Positions 17,439 through 26,273 of a stretch of DNA of 56,569 nt are shown here, piece by piece. The position numbers and the translations under genes were made by a program. The notes beneath the pieces were generated by a model, which did no database searches, was not told where the DNA came from, and saw only the letters and a program-made list of their open reading frames with translations. Source of the DNA: Acidimicrobiia bacterium (GTDB lineage Bacteria > Actinomycetota > Acidimicrobiia > Spongiisociales > ZC4RG35); NCBI GenBank assembly GCA_013812505.1, contig JACCTH010000053.1, positions 1 through 56,569 of the forward strand, read 5' to 3'. The stretch's first letter is position 1; each line of letters begins with the position of its first letter.

Positions 17439-19028
17439 TTGAATCGGCGCGAATCCGATCTCGATATCACTTTGCCGAAGGCCACGCTTCTTATCGGAGT
17501 CGTCCTCGTCTTGCTCGGGCTCGGCCTGCCGGCCGCGGCGGACGAGAGCGCCCTGACCGACGGGCGTGATGTCGTCCTCGCCGGCATCTACTCAGACAAG
17601 TGGCAGTCCGGGGCCGACATTGCCGCCCTCGGCGAGGCCACCGGAAAGCGGGTCTCTCTCGTCGGGACGTTTCATCACCTCTGGGAGTCCGAGCACGGAG
17701 TTCCCGACAACACCGATTGGCAGTTGGAGCAGGCCTGGTCGGCGCAGGCCACCCCGGTCGCCAACGTCGAAGTGGCGATCTCTGCCTACGACCTCGCCGC
17801 CGGCGGCTACGACAGCGCTATCCGTAAATGGGCCCTGCGAGTGAAGGGGTGGCTCGAACGGGGGGAAGGCCGCTCACTTCTGATCGCTCCTCTCCAGGAG
17901 ATGAACAGCAACTGGGTCGTATACGGGCAGGACCCAGGGAATTTCCAGAGTGCCTTCCGCAAGTTCGTCGACATCTTCCGCTCCGAAGGCATTGACGAGA
18001 CCATGGTGCGGTGGGTGTTCGCTCCCAACGCTTGGTCCGTGGGGCCCCATCAGATGGCCGAGTACTACCCCGGTGACGAAGTGGCCGACTTCGTTGGAAT
18101 CTCGGTCTACAACTTCGGAGCGACGATTGGGCGGTGGACCGGGCTTGCCGACTCCGGCATGGCCGCCCTTGCCAACGTGCGCTCCTTTGCTCCCAACAAG
18201 CCCTATCTGATCACCCAAGTCGGCAGCTCGACGGCCGGGGGCGATCGCGATTCGTGGCTGCGGGAACTGTTTGCGTTGACCGCCTCCGACCCCAATGTCG
18301 TCGGGTTGATCTACTTCAACTTCATCAAAGAGACCGATTGGAAGGTGTGGGATGGGTTGACGCCGGCGGCCGGGTGGAATGACGGTATGCAAATGGAGGG
18401 CACCGAGTACCGCTGGCCACTGACCACATGGTTCCAGGAGGGGCCGATCCCGTTCACGCCTTATCGGGGGCGTTTCGTTGACGATGAGACGTTGGTTTCG
18501 GAAGCCGACATCGATTGGCTCGCCAATCGGGGGATCCTGAACGGCTGCGGGCCCGAGCGGTTTTGCCCGAGCCAAGGGGTGACAAGGGGAGAAGCGGCGG
18601 CCTTTCTCGCTCGCGCCCTCCACCTCCCCTTGGCCGATTCGGATCGCTTCGCTGACGACAACGGATTGCCCTACGAGGCCGACATCAATGCGTTGGCGCA
18701 GGCCGGGATCAGCCAGGGATGCGCCCCAGACGCGTTTTGCCCTCACGACCTCGTCTCCCGGGGTCAGGTCGCTGCCCTTCTTTTGGAAGCGCTCGATCTT
18801 CCTGCGCAAGCCAACGTGCAGTTCGTTGATTCGACCGACTCCCCCTACCTGATCGCGATCAACTCGGTCGTCGCGGCCGGGATCAGTCAGGGGTGCGGCG
18901 TCGACCAGTTCTGCCCTCGCGATGCGGTCAATCGTGAGCAAATGGCGCTCTTTCTCCGAAGAGGCCTGGAGATGAGATTGGTTGATACCTGTGTGCCGAT
19001 TCGCATCGGCGCCAGGACCATTTGTTGA
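17439..19028 (+). CDS. secreted GH26-like protein with three SLH repeats
   Basis: A 529-residue exported protein. Start TTG at 17439 is preceded by GGAGGAGAG (17420-17428). A signal segment (LLIGVVLVLLGLGLPAAA) is followed by a GH26-like barrel (residues about 45-330). The acid/base glutamate is in APLQEMNSNW (Glu154). At the nucleophile position the family has I-x-E-x-G-S, but this protein reads ITQVGSS, with Gln260. Residues about 345-515 are three S-layer-homology repeats with paired cysteines (GILNGCGPERFCPSQGVTR, GISQGCAPDAFCPHDLVSR, GISQGCGVDQFCPRDAVNR). It is likely surface-attached; hydrolytic activity is doubtful. Confidence 0.85.
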   Translation: MNRRESDLDITLPKATLLIGVVLVLLGLGLPAAADESALTDGRDVVLAGIYSDKWQSGADIAALGEATGKRVSLVGTFHHLWESEHGVPDNTDWQLEQAWSAQATPVANVEVAISAYDLAAGGYDSAIRKWALRVKGWLERGEGRSLLIAPLQEMNSNWVVYGQDPGNFQSAFRKFVDIFRSEGIDETMVRWVFAPNAWSVGPHQMAEYYPGDEVADFVGISVYNFGATIGRWTGLADSGMAALANVRSFAPNKPYLITQVGSSTAGGDRDSWLRELFALTASDPNVVGLIYFNFIKETDWKVWDGLTPAAGWNDGMQMEGTEYRWPLTTWFQEGPIPFTPYRGRFVDDETLVSEADIDWLANRGILNGCGPERFCPSQGVTRGEAAAFLARALHLPLADSDRFADDNGLPYEADINALAQAGISQGCAPDAFCPHDLVSRGQVAALLLEALDLPAQANVQFVDSTDSPYLIAINSVVAAGISQGCGVDQFCPRDAVNREQMALFLRRGLEMRLVDTCVPIRIGARTIC

Positions 19029-19032
19029 GCGC

Positions 19033-19701
19033 CTAGCCGTCTGCCGGGGAGAACGCCCGGAACACCGCTTCGATCACAGTCTCGATCAGCTCGTCAACCC
19101 CGGGGATTCCGATCGGGGTGTCGGCTTCGGCGAGGTGGGATTGCATCCACTCCCGTTTTGAGCTCAAAAGCAACACGGTGCCGTGGACGGCGGCCCACAT
19201 CGCCCAAGCCGTCGCTTCGGGTGTGCTGTCGCCCCGGATGGCGCCTTCATCCATCCCTAAGCGGACGAGAGCGACCAGCCCGGCGAGCACGAGCAGCCCA
19301 GGATCGCCCGCCATCACTTCATGCTCCATCGACTCGGGTGGTTCGCCCAAGAAGAGCACCGGGTAGAGAGCGGCGTTGTCGAGGCCCCAGCGAATGTATG
19401 CCTCGCCCACGCGCCGGAGCCGATCCAGGGCGTCGCCTTCCCCGGCGAGAATTGGCAGCAGGCGGGCGCCAAATCCTTCAAACGCTTCCCGACAGACAGC
19501 GTAGGTGAGCTGATCCTTGGTCTCGAAGTGGAGATAGATCGAGGGAGGCGAAACCCCGACCCGGTGGGCGATGTCTCGAATCGAAACCAGGTCGTGGCTG
19601 CCCTTTTCAGCGAGGAGATCGCGAGTTGCGGCGAGGATCTCCCGCCGGAGCTGCTCGCCCTCGCCTTTGCGCAGCCGCGACCGGTTGCGGACGGAGGTCA
19701 A
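19033..19701 (-). CDS. TetR-family transcriptional regulator
   Basis: A 222-residue regulator with the TetR HTH at residues about 18-65 (ISIRDIAHRVGVSPPSIYLHF-like) and a C-terminal ligand domain of the WHG type. Start TTG overlaps the stop of the upstream MMPL gene (TTGA), so the pair is co-translated and the regulator probably controls the pump. Three tandem 14-bp repeats upstream of the MMPL gene are the candidate operator. Convergent with the SLH protein four bases away. Confidence 0.9.
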   Translation of the reverse strand: MTSVRNRSRLRKGEGEQLRREILAATRDLLAEKGSHDLVSIRDIAHRVGVSPPSIYLHFETKDQLTYAVCREAFEGFGARLLPILAGEGDALDRLRRVGEAYIRWGLDNAALYPVLFLGEPPESMEHEVMAGDPGLLVLAGLVALVRLGMDEGAIRGDSTPEATAWAMWAAVHGTVLLLSSKREWMQSHLAEADTPIGIPGVDELIETVIEAVFRAFSPADG

Positions 19702-21890
19702 ACCGGCTCCTTGATGGGCGCCAGCGCTGGAGGCCCGGACTCGCTGAACCCGAATCGGTCATAAATGTTCCGGAGGAACCTTGGTGCCCACCAGTTGGCG
19801 CGCCCGGCGAGACGCATGAACGCCGGCACCAACGTGGCCCGCACGATGAAGGCGTCGACGAGGACCGCCAGGGTCATCCCGATCCCGAACATCTTCATCA
19901 TGGTCACCCCGGAGGTGGCGAAGGCGACCATCACCACCGCGATCAGGACTGCAGCCGACGTCACGACCCGCCCGGTCCGTTCGAGGCCCGCCGCCACCGA
20001 GCCGACGTTGTCGCCGGTGTGGTCGTACTCCTCTTTGATCCGGGAGAGCAAGAACACCTCGTAGTCCATGGAGAGTCCGAAGGCAATGGCGAACATCAAG
20101 ATCGGCATGGTCAGGTCGAGCTGACCGGTGGGGGTGAATCCAAGCAAGTCAGCGAGGTGCCCTTGTTGGAATATCCACACCATCGAGCCAAACGTGGCCG
20201 AGAGCGAAAGCAGGTTGAGGATGACCGCTTTGGCCGGTACAAGGATTGAGCCGAACATGAGGAACAGCACCACAAAGGTGACCGCTCCGATGATCGCGAG
20301 CGCCAACGGCAGATCGGAGTAGATCGCTTCCTTCGAGTCGACCAACGAGGCAGTCGGGCCGGTCAGGGCCAGATCGACCGGCGCATCCATGCCGCGAATC
20401 TCCTCAACCAGGGCCTCGGCCTCGGCGGAACCGGGTTCGACTGCCGGCACGACCTGGAGATACGTCCCGCCGTCGGAGGCAAACCGCATGTTGGCGAGGC
20501 TCGCCGGGATCGCTTGGGCGCCGGCGAGATAGGTGCCGGTTTGCGAGTCGACTCGCGCCACCCCTTCGAAGGTGGATAGCTCGGCGGAAAGGGCATCTAT
20601 CGCGGCGACGTCGGTAAGCCCGAGCGCGACGACATCGATAGGGCTCGAATCGAACCCGGCAAACTCGGTCCGCAGGAGATCGCCGACCACCCGTGCCTCC
20701 GAACCAGGCGGGAGCACGCGGTCATCCGCTTGCCCAAAGCGAGCGTCGAGGAAAGGCAGTCCGAGGAAGACGAGCAGACCGATGGCGATAGTCGCAATGG
20801 GGACCGGACGCTTCATCACCGCCATCGCGATTCGATGCCACACTCCAGTCGAGGTGTTGTTGCGGAGCTTGCGGACTCGCAGCTTTTCAACCCGAGGTCC
20901 CAGCACGGCCAGAAGCGCGGGCAACACCACCACCGCCCCAATTGCAGCTAGAGCGACAACTGCGATCCCCGCGTACCCAAACGAGCGGAGGAAGGCAAGC
21001 GGGAACACAAGCATCGCCGCGAGCGAGACCATCACCGTGCCGGCGCTGAAAAGCACGGTGCGACCGGCGCTCTGCACCGTTCGTCGCACTGCTTCGCCGG
21101 TCTCGTTGCCCAGAGCGAGCTCCTCACGGAAACGGGACACGACAAAGAGGGCATAGTCGATGGCGAGCCCCAATCCGAGCGCGGTCGTCAGATTGAGCGC
21201 AAAGATCGAGACCTCTGTGACCCGGGCGAGAACGTCGAGGATGAGGAAGGTCCCGACGATGGCGAAGACCCCGACCCCGAGGGGGAGCAGAGCCGACACC
21301 ACCGACCCGAAGACGATCACGAGCAGGATGAGGGTGATCGGAAGCGCGATCGACTCGGCGGTTACGAGATCGGACTCGACGGTTTCGGTCACCTCGGCAA
21401 AGAGCGGGCCCTCTCCACCGACCGCGATATCGAGGCCCTGAAAATCGCCTCGGTACTTTTCGGCCAGCGTGGCTGAGTAATCGAGGAGCTGGGATTGGTC
21501 TCCGTCGAGGGTGACAAACACGAGCGCCCGATTCCCATCGACGCTTCGCAGCGGGGGAGGGGAGCCCAGGGTCCAATACGAGGCCACCGAGGTGACGTGG
21601 TCTTCAGAGGCGAGGGCCTGACCGAGAGCTACGCCAGTCGCCGCGGCTTCCTGATCATCGACCGAACCGGCGGCGGTAGCGATGATCACGACCTCGGGCG
21701 GAGAGACGCCAAATTGGTCGGCGAGCACCTCGGCCGCTTGCACGGACTCGGCCTCGGGGTCTTCAAACCCGCCGTTGCTGAGCCGCTCGGCCACACCACC
21801 ACCAATCGCTCCGGCCGCAACCATCCCTAACAACGCGAGGATCAGAACCAGGACCCTCCGCCTAACCACCAGATCCGCCACCCGTCGCAT
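19698..21890 (-). CDS. MMPL/RND-family transporter
   Basis: A large membrane protein (about 730 residues) of the MMPL branch of RND transporters, with twelve predicted membrane segments in two halves (LVLILALLGMVAAGAI; LPLALAIIGAVTFVVLFLMF) each followed by a periplasmic domain. Conserved ALGLGLAIDYALFVVSRFRE and FGLSMDYEVFLLSRIKEEYD carry the aspartates for proton coupling. I place the start at ATG 21890, six bases after a GAGGGAG ribosome-binding site; an ATG two codons upstream sits too close to it. It probably exports lipids or drugs. Confidence 0.9.
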   Translation of the reverse strand: MRRVADLVVRRRVLVLILALLGMVAAGAIGGGVAERLSNGGFEDPEAESVQAAEVLADQFGVSPPEVVIIATAAGSVDDQEAAATGVALGQALASEDHVTSVASYWTLGSPPPLRSVDGNRALVFVTLDGDQSQLLDYSATLAEKYRGDFQGLDIAVGGEGPLFAEVTETVESDLVTAESIALPITLILLVIVFGSVVSALLPLGVGVFAIVGTFLILDVLARVTEVSIFALNLTTALGLGLAIDYALFVVSRFREELALGNETGEAVRRTVQSAGRTVLFSAGTVMVSLAAMLVFPLAFLRSFGYAGIAVVALAAIGAVVVLPALLAVLGPRVEKLRVRKLRNNTSTGVWHRIAMAVMKRPVPIATIAIGLLVFLGLPFLDARFGQADDRVLPPGSEARVVGDLLRTEFAGFDSSPIDVVALGLTDVAAIDALSAELSTFEGVARVDSQTGTYLAGAQAIPASLANMRFASDGGTYLQVVPAVEPGSAEAEALVEEIRGMDAPVDLALTGPTASLVDSKEAIYSDLPLALAIIGAVTFVVLFLMFGSILVPAKAVILNLLSLSATFGSMVWIFQQGHLADLLGFTPTGQLDLTMPILMFAIAFGLSMDYEVFLLSRIKEEYDHTGDNVGSVAAGLERTGRVVTSAAVLIAVVMVAFATSGVTMMKMFGIGMTLAVLVDAFIVRATLVPAFMRLAGRANWWAPRFLRNIYDRFGFSESGPPALAPIKEPV

Positions 21891-21917
21891 CGTCATCTCC
21901 CTCGTCTTTCGAACACC

Positions 21918-21959
21918 GATCACTTACCAGCGTTCACTTACCGGCGACAACTTAACCGC
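21918..21959. repeat. three tandem 14-bp repeats upstream of MMPL-tetR
   Basis: Units GATCACTTACCAGC, GTTCACTTACCGGC and GACAACTTAACCGC follow each other without gaps at 21918, 21932 and 21946. They share CACTTACC-like cores, lie 28 bases upstream of the MMPL start and are placed like operator DNA for the TetR-type regulator of the operon. Direct rather than inverted repeats are unusual for TetR sites. Confidence 0.5.
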
Positions 21960-21978
21960 GTTCAGTCGTCTCTGTCAA

Positions 21979-22018
21979 GACCGGAAGACCGGAAGACCCG
22001 AAGACCGGATGACCGGAA
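21979..22018. repeat. five tandem 8-bp repeats (GACCGGAA type)
   Basis: GACCGGAA occurs at 21979, 21987 and 22011, with one-base variants at 21995 (GACCCGAA) and 22003 (GACCGGAT). The run lies between the MMPL promoter region and the MOSC gene. It resembles in style the GACCAAA repeat at 8188. Confidence 0.8.
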
Positions 22019-22037
22019 GACATACCATGCCTGACAG

Positions 22038-22700
22038 ATGGGGTCCATTCATTCGCTCAACGTTGGTCGGCCGATGCCCAGCAAGGCAGGAGAGGGTCAT
22101 TTCACAGGGATCGGGAAGGTTTCGGTCGCGGAGGCGGTTTTCCGTGCGCCAGGTCCGAAGCTTGGGGGTCTGGGCAGCGGTGTCGAAGGCGATTTCATCG
22201 GTAGCCAGCGCCACCACGGCGGCGACTACCAAGCCGTCTACGCGTACTCCCGCGAGGAACTCGACCGCTGGGAGGAACGATTAGGACGTGAGCTCCCGAG
22301 CGGGATGTTCGGCGAAAACCTCACCACCCTCGGAATCGACGTCGATGGGGCACGGATCGGCGAGCGCTGGTCGGTCGGCGACGAGGTAGTTCTCGAAGTC
22401 TGCGGTCCACGGATTCCCTGCGCGACCTTCCAGGCACGGATGGGGGAGCGGGGTTGGGTCAAGCGTTTCACTCAAGTCGGCAACTCAGGCGCGTATATGG
22501 CGGTGGTCGCGCCCGGGATAGTGCGTCACGGCGACACCATCGAAGTTGTCAGCCAGCCGGATCACGAGATCGACATCCGTGTCGCATTCCGCGCTTTTTC
22601 CGGCGACCTCGAAGCAGCCGAAAGGGTCGTGGCTGAAGCCTGCCTACGGGAGCCCGACCACAACTTCTTGGCCGCCCGACTGTCGCGGCAACGTTCCTAG
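22038..22700 (+). CDS. MOSC domain protein
   Basis: A 220-residue YiiM-like protein: an N-terminal beta segment (MGSIHSLNVGRPMPSK), then the MOSC barrel with FIGSQRHHGGDYQAVYAYS, SGMFGENLTTLGIDVDGARI and VCGPRIPCATFQARMG, which holds the conserved cysteine that may carry sulfur. MOSC proteins bind molybdenum cofactor or mobilise sulfur; YiiM relatives reduce N-hydroxylated compounds. Ends just before the convergent SLH gene. Confidence 0.9.
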   Translation: MGSIHSLNVGRPMPSKAGEGHFTGIGKVSVAEAVFRAPGPKLGGLGSGVEGDFIGSQRHHGGDYQAVYAYSREELDRWEERLGRELPSGMFGENLTTLGIDVDGARIGERWSVGDEVVLEVCGPRIPCATFQARMGERGWVKRFTQVGNSGAYMAVVAPGIVRHGDTIEVVSQPDHEIDIRVAFRAFSGDLEAAERVVAEACLREPDHNFLAARLSRQRS

Positions 22701-23710
22701 CTGAACGTCACCGTCGCGGACTCCACAAATATCAGCTCGCCCTCGAAGAAATAGTGCGCCTCGATGACATGAGTACCCGTCTGCGCCGGCAGCGAGACGT
22801 CCCAATACTGGATCAGGGCGCCGGGGAGAACGATGAAACGCTCGACCGCAGTTTGGAGCACGCCGTCGAGGTAGAGATCGACTTTGGTTCCTTCGCTGTC
22901 ATAGCCGGTGGTGTCGGCTGGCAGCTCGGCAAACCAATAGTGGACGAACCTGAGCGGAACCCCGGCGTCATAGGTCCCTGACCCGGTGCAGATGTCCACC
23001 CCTTGCGCGTCGGGAGTGCAACTGGTGATGTAGTCGGCCGCGGAGATGAACCAGCTCACCTGCAAGGTTCTGATCAGGAAGGCTGCCATTTGCTCACGGG
23101 TGACGAGGTCGTTGGGAGAGAAGGTGGTTGCCGACGTGCCGGTGGTTATGCCCAGCGACTTGACCACCGAGACTGCGTTCTGGGCCTCGGTTGAAAGCCC
23201 ACCCAGGTCGACGAATCCGTGTGGGGGAGGAGCTGGGACCCCAACCCCACCGGCCTCGACGAACCGGGCCAAGAAGATTGCCATTTGCCAGCGGGGGACC
23301 GTGCCAAACGGTCCGTAGGAGCCGGCGGCGACCCCGGTGGTGACCCCGATTTGGGCGGTCTGGTTGACCGCCACCTGCGCCTCAAGGCTCAGCCCGTCGA
23401 CATCGGTGAAACCCTGCGGGGAGCCGGAGAGGGCGGGGAGGAACAGCGCAAACCAGACGTTTTGCAGGAAGATCGCCATCTGCCAGCGCTCGACGCTGGC
23501 CTTGGGGCTGTAGGTGTCGGGACCCGTCCCGCTGGTGATCCCAAATGCGACTAGGCAGTCGATGAACGGCGCGAACGGACTCGTCGGATCAACATCTATG
23601 AACTCGGCGGGGGGAACCCCCTCGCACAAATACTCGTTGACAGCCAGTGCCGGGACCGCCGGCACGAGCATCGCCACCGTTAACAAGACAACGGCTGCCC
23701 GACGGCCCAT
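22697..23710 (-). CDS. secreted SLH-repeat protein
   Basis: A 337-residue exported protein starting at ATG 23710 (GAGAGGAT upstream) with signal peptide MGRRAAVVLLTVAMLVPAVP. Three SLH repeats occupy about residues 25-220, visible through GITSGTGPDTYSPKASVER, GVTTGVAAGSYGPFGTVPRW and GITTGTSATTFSPNDLVTRE. The C-terminal 115 residues are a beta-rich domain (TKVDLYLDGVLQ, LIQYWDVSLPAQTGTHVIEA) without a recognised family. The SLH repeats may anchor it to the cell surface. Four bases overlap the convergent MOSC gene. Confidence 0.85.
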   Translation of the reverse strand: MGRRAAVVLLTVAMLVPAVPALAVNEYLCEGVPPAEFIDVDPTSPFAPFIDCLVAFGITSGTGPDTYSPKASVERWQMAIFLQNVWFALFLPALSGSPQGFTDVDGLSLEAQVAVNQTAQIGVTTGVAAGSYGPFGTVPRWQMAIFLARFVEAGGVGVPAPPPHGFVDLGGLSTEAQNAVSVVKSLGITTGTSATTFSPNDLVTREQMAAFLIRTLQVSWFISAADYITSCTPDAQGVDICTGSGTYDAGVPLRFVHYWFAELPADTTGYDSEGTKVDLYLDGVLQTAVERFIVLPGALIQYWDVSLPAQTGTHVIEAHYFFEGELIFVESATVTFS

Positions 23711-23800
23711 CGCTGATCCTCTCTCGCCCAGGTGCGCATCGTATAAAACCCATGGCCACCGAGGACGCCCAGACGGACATCGATGTTGTACTTTCCAACG

Positions 23801-24331
23801 ATGGCGCGAACGTCTCCCGATCCCATCGCCGATCCGAAGGGATATCAGCAGCTCCTCCTCGTTCTGCTGGGCGAAGACGATCCCCACGAGGTGCAGTCTC
23901 ACACCCCAAAAAAGCTCCGGGCGCTGATCGCGGAAGCCGGCGATCAAGTCCGCCAACGTCCGGCGCCGCGGGAATGGTCGGTCTTGGGCTGTGTAGCGCA
24001 CCTCACCGACGCCGAAGTGATGATGAGCACCCGCTACCGGCTGATCCTCGCCCACGACGAGCCCGAGCTCGTTGGCTACGACCAGGATCTCTGGGTCGAC
24101 CGGCTTCATTCCTCGGACGAATCAGCGGAGGCACTGATGGCGCTTTTCGAGCCGCTCCGAGCCGCCAACCTGGCACTCTGGAAACGGAGCGACGAATCGC
24201 AGCGGGCACGAATCGGCATGCATGCTGAACGCGGGCCTGAAAGCTATGACCTCGTTTTCCGAATGCTCGCCGGCCATGACCGTTTCCACCTGGCTCAGGC
24301 CTATCGAGCTCTTGCAGCCGTCCAAAGGTAG
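23801..24331 (+). CDS. DinB-like four-helix protein
   Basis: A protein of about 176 residues of the DinB/YfiT type. The three putative metal-ligand histidines are in VLGCVAHLTDAE, and in AGHDRFHLAQAYRAL near the C-terminus. Members act as thiol-dependent transferases or have unknown roles. ATGs at 23783 and 23801 are both possible; the second is used here. It is followed six bases later by the dehalogenase gene, probably in one transcript. Confidence 0.8.
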   Translation: MARTSPDPIADPKGYQQLLLVLLGEDDPHEVQSHTPKKLRALIAEAGDQVRQRPAPREWSVLGCVAHLTDAEVMMSTRYRLILAHDEPELVGYDQDLWVDRLHSSDESAEALMALFEPLRAANLALWKRSDESQRARIGMHAERGPESYDLVFRMLAGHDRFHLAQAYRALAAVQR

Positions 24332-24337
24332 GGTCGA

Positions 24338-25219
24338 ATGATGTTCGAGAAGAAGTTCGCCTCTGTGTTAGGCAAGCGCATGGCCTACATCGAAGAGGGC
24401 GAGGGCGATCCGATTGTGTTTCTGCATGGCAATCCGACGTCGTCGTTTCTTTGGCGCAAAGTGATTCCAGCGTTGGCAGGGAGGGGCCGCTGTCTCGCAC
24501 CCGATCTGATCGGCATGGGCGACAGCGAAAAGTTGGCTGACTCCAGTTCTGGCTCGTATCGGTTTGTGGAGCACCGCCGCTACTTGGATGCCCTGCTCGA
24601 GCAGCTAGACGTCAACGACCACGTGACGCTGGTCGTCCACGATTGGGGTTCAGCTCTCGGCTTCGATTGGGCCCGCCGCCATCAGGAGGCGGTCGCGGGC
24701 ATCGCCTATATGGAGGCTCTCATCGGACCGATCTCGTGGGACGATTGGCCGGAAAGCGCGAGATCGATCTTCCGCGGCTTTCGCTCCGAAACCGGCGAGC
24801 AGCTCGTCTTGGAAAAGAACTACTTCGTAGAACGGGTGCTGCCGGCGTCGGTCCTTGACTCGCTGCCTACCGAGGTGATGAAGGAGTATCGGCGCCCGTT
24901 TCTCGAGCCGGGCGAATCCCGCCGGCCGACTCTGACCTGGCCGCGTGAGATCCCGATCGACGGTGTCCCCGCCGACGTCAATGAAATCGCTTCGAGCTAC
25001 AACTCCTGGCTTCGCACTTCGTCGGTTGCCAAACTTTTCGTCAACGCCGACCCCGGCTTCTTCTCTTCAGGGATCGCTCAAGCCACTAGGGACTGGTCCA
25101 ACCAGGAGACGGTCACAGTCCGCGGCCATCATTTCGTTCAGGAGGACTCGGGCGAGGAGATCGGTCAAGCGATCGCGGACTGGCTTGAAGCGAGACGTCG
25201 GGAGACACTGGCCAAGTAA
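24338..25219 (+). CDS. dhaA: haloalkane dehalogenase
   Basis: A 293-residue alpha/beta hydrolase with all residues of the DhaA/LinB haloalkane dehalogenases: halide-binding Asn32 (HGNPTSS) and Trp103, nucleophile Asp102 (VVHDWGSALGF), acid Glu126 (AYMEAL) and base His265 (GHHFVQED). It hydrolyses carbon-halogen bonds of haloalkanes to alcohol and halide in the cytoplasm. Length is normal. The last 55 bases overlap the convergent WYL regulator gene. Confidence 0.93.
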   Translation: MMFEKKFASVLGKRMAYIEEGEGDPIVFLHGNPTSSFLWRKVIPALAGRGRCLAPDLIGMGDSEKLADSSSGSYRFVEHRRYLDALLEQLDVNDHVTLVVHDWGSALGFDWARRHQEAVAGIAYMEALIGPISWDDWPESARSIFRGFRSETGEQLVLEKNYFVERVLPASVLDSLPTEVMKEYRRPFLEPGESRRPTLTWPREIPIDGVPADVNEIASSYNSWLRTSSVAKLFVNADPGFFSSGIAQATRDWSNQETVTVRGHHFVQEDSGEEIGQAIADWLEARRRETLAK

Positions 25220-26127
25220 TCGATGAGCTCTGGCGGCTCCTGAACTTCGAAATCGACGTCGAGCCAGATGAGGATGAACGTCAGCCATTCGAGGGCGTCC
25301 CCTTGGGTACGGAACCGGCAATGAGTGTCGTCGACGAATTCGACCTCCCCATCGGCGAAACGGAGGCGGGCAGTGATCTCCGCGGCAGGGGCACGAAGGT
25401 CGGCAACCACCTGGTAGCGCATCGGGCGGGCGCGAAGCGAGCGCGTCACGTACTCGGCGGCATCACCTCCGGGAATGGCACGAGGTTTGAAATTGATCCT
25501 GGTCGCGCGGGGGCTGGTTAGCCGGTCGAGTCGGAACGTGCGCCAATCATCGCGGTCGCGGTCAAAGGCGACCAAGTACCACCGTTGCTGCGAAGACACG
25601 AGCTGGTGGGGCTCGACATGGCGCTCGGTCTCGGTGCCGTCAAACGTTCGGTAGTCAAAGCGCAGACGCTCGCGATCGCGACAAGCCTGGGCGACGGCGG
25701 TGAGAGCCTCGGCATCGACTGTCACCCACGCCCGAATCATCGGCACGACCGCCGACTGCAGCATTTGCACCCGCTGGCGAATCCGCGGGGGCAGCACCTT
25801 CTCCAGCTTGGCCAGGGCTCGCAAGGAGGTCTCCTCAATGCCGGCAATGGTTCCGCCGGCGGCCGTGAGCAAGCCCATGGCGATGGCAACGGCTTCTTCG
25901 TCGTCGAGCAGCAGCGGAGGAACCTCGGCCCCGGCTTCGAGCTGGTACCCACCGGCCGGACCGGGGACCGCTCTGACTGGATAACCTAGGTCGCGAAGGC
26001 GGTCGATATCCCGGCGTAGGGTGCGTTCGCTGACCTCGAGCCGACCCATCAGCTCCGAGCCCGACCAAGTGCGGCGTGCCTGGAGGAGTGAGAGAAGACG
26101 CAGGGCGCGAGACGTGGTACCGGCCAT
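25165..26127 (-). CDS. HTH-WYL transcriptional regulator
   Basis: A 320-residue YafY-like regulator. The N-terminal winged HTH reads RLLSLLQARRTWSGSELMGR and SERTLRRDIDRLRDLGYPV; the WYL domain includes ERHVEPHQLVSSQQRWYLVA; the WCX extension follows (DPPEL-like EPPELIDYLASVSRRL). It probably senses a small ligand or nucleic acid. A GGTCAGAACCTGGC element 25 bases before the ATG is a likely autoregulatory site, and the divergent drrAB-type exporter is a likely target. A second WYL gene at 34253-35218 is a close paralogue. Confidence 0.9.
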   Translation of the reverse strand: MAGTTSRALRLLSLLQARRTWSGSELMGRLEVSERTLRRDIDRLRDLGYPVRAVPGPAGGYQLEAGAEVPPLLLDDEEAVAIAMGLLTAAGGTIAGIEETSLRALAKLEKVLPPRIRQRVQMLQSAVVPMIRAWVTVDAEALTAVAQACRDRERLRFDYRTFDGTETERHVEPHQLVSSQQRWYLVAFDRDRDDWRTFRLDRLTSPRATRINFKPRAIPGGDAAEYVTRSLRARPMRYQVVADLRAPAAEITARLRFADGEVEFVDDTHCRFRTQGDALEWLTFILIWLDVDFEVQEPPELIDYLASVSRRLASSQSAIA

Positions 26128-26151
26128 CTATTTGATGATCATATGAATTCC

Positions 26152-26165
26152 GGTCAGAACCTGGC
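26152..26165. promoter_or_regulatory. putative WYL operator (site 1)
   Basis: GGTCAGAACCTGGC, imperfect inverted repeat beginning 25 bases upstream of the WYL start codon. It matches, in sequence and exact distance, the palindrome in front of the second WYL gene at 35243. Confidence 0.6.
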
Positions 26166-26228
26166 ATGAATACCAGTTAGGGTCAGTTGTGCTGACAAGG
26201 AGAGCCGTGACAGCACTGACTTGACAGT

Positions 26229-26260
26229 TTGACATTATGACGACATCATCGATAATGTCA
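26229..26260 (+). promoter_or_regulatory. drrAB-type promoter overlapped by inverted repeat
   Basis: TTGACA (26229-26234) and GATAAT (26251-26256) separated by 16 bases form a good sigma-70-type promoter. Overlying it, TGACATTAT (26230-26238) and ATAATGTCA (26252-26260) are perfect inverted 9-bp arms with a 13-base spacer. A repressor bound here would block the polymerase. The expected 5' leader before ATG 26274 is only about a dozen bases. Confidence 0.65.
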
Positions 26261-26273
26261 GAGATACGGAGAA

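Noticed and set aside
17874..18941. 355-codon minus-strand open frame
   Set aside because: Antisense to the GH26-SLH gene; composition of a shadow frame.
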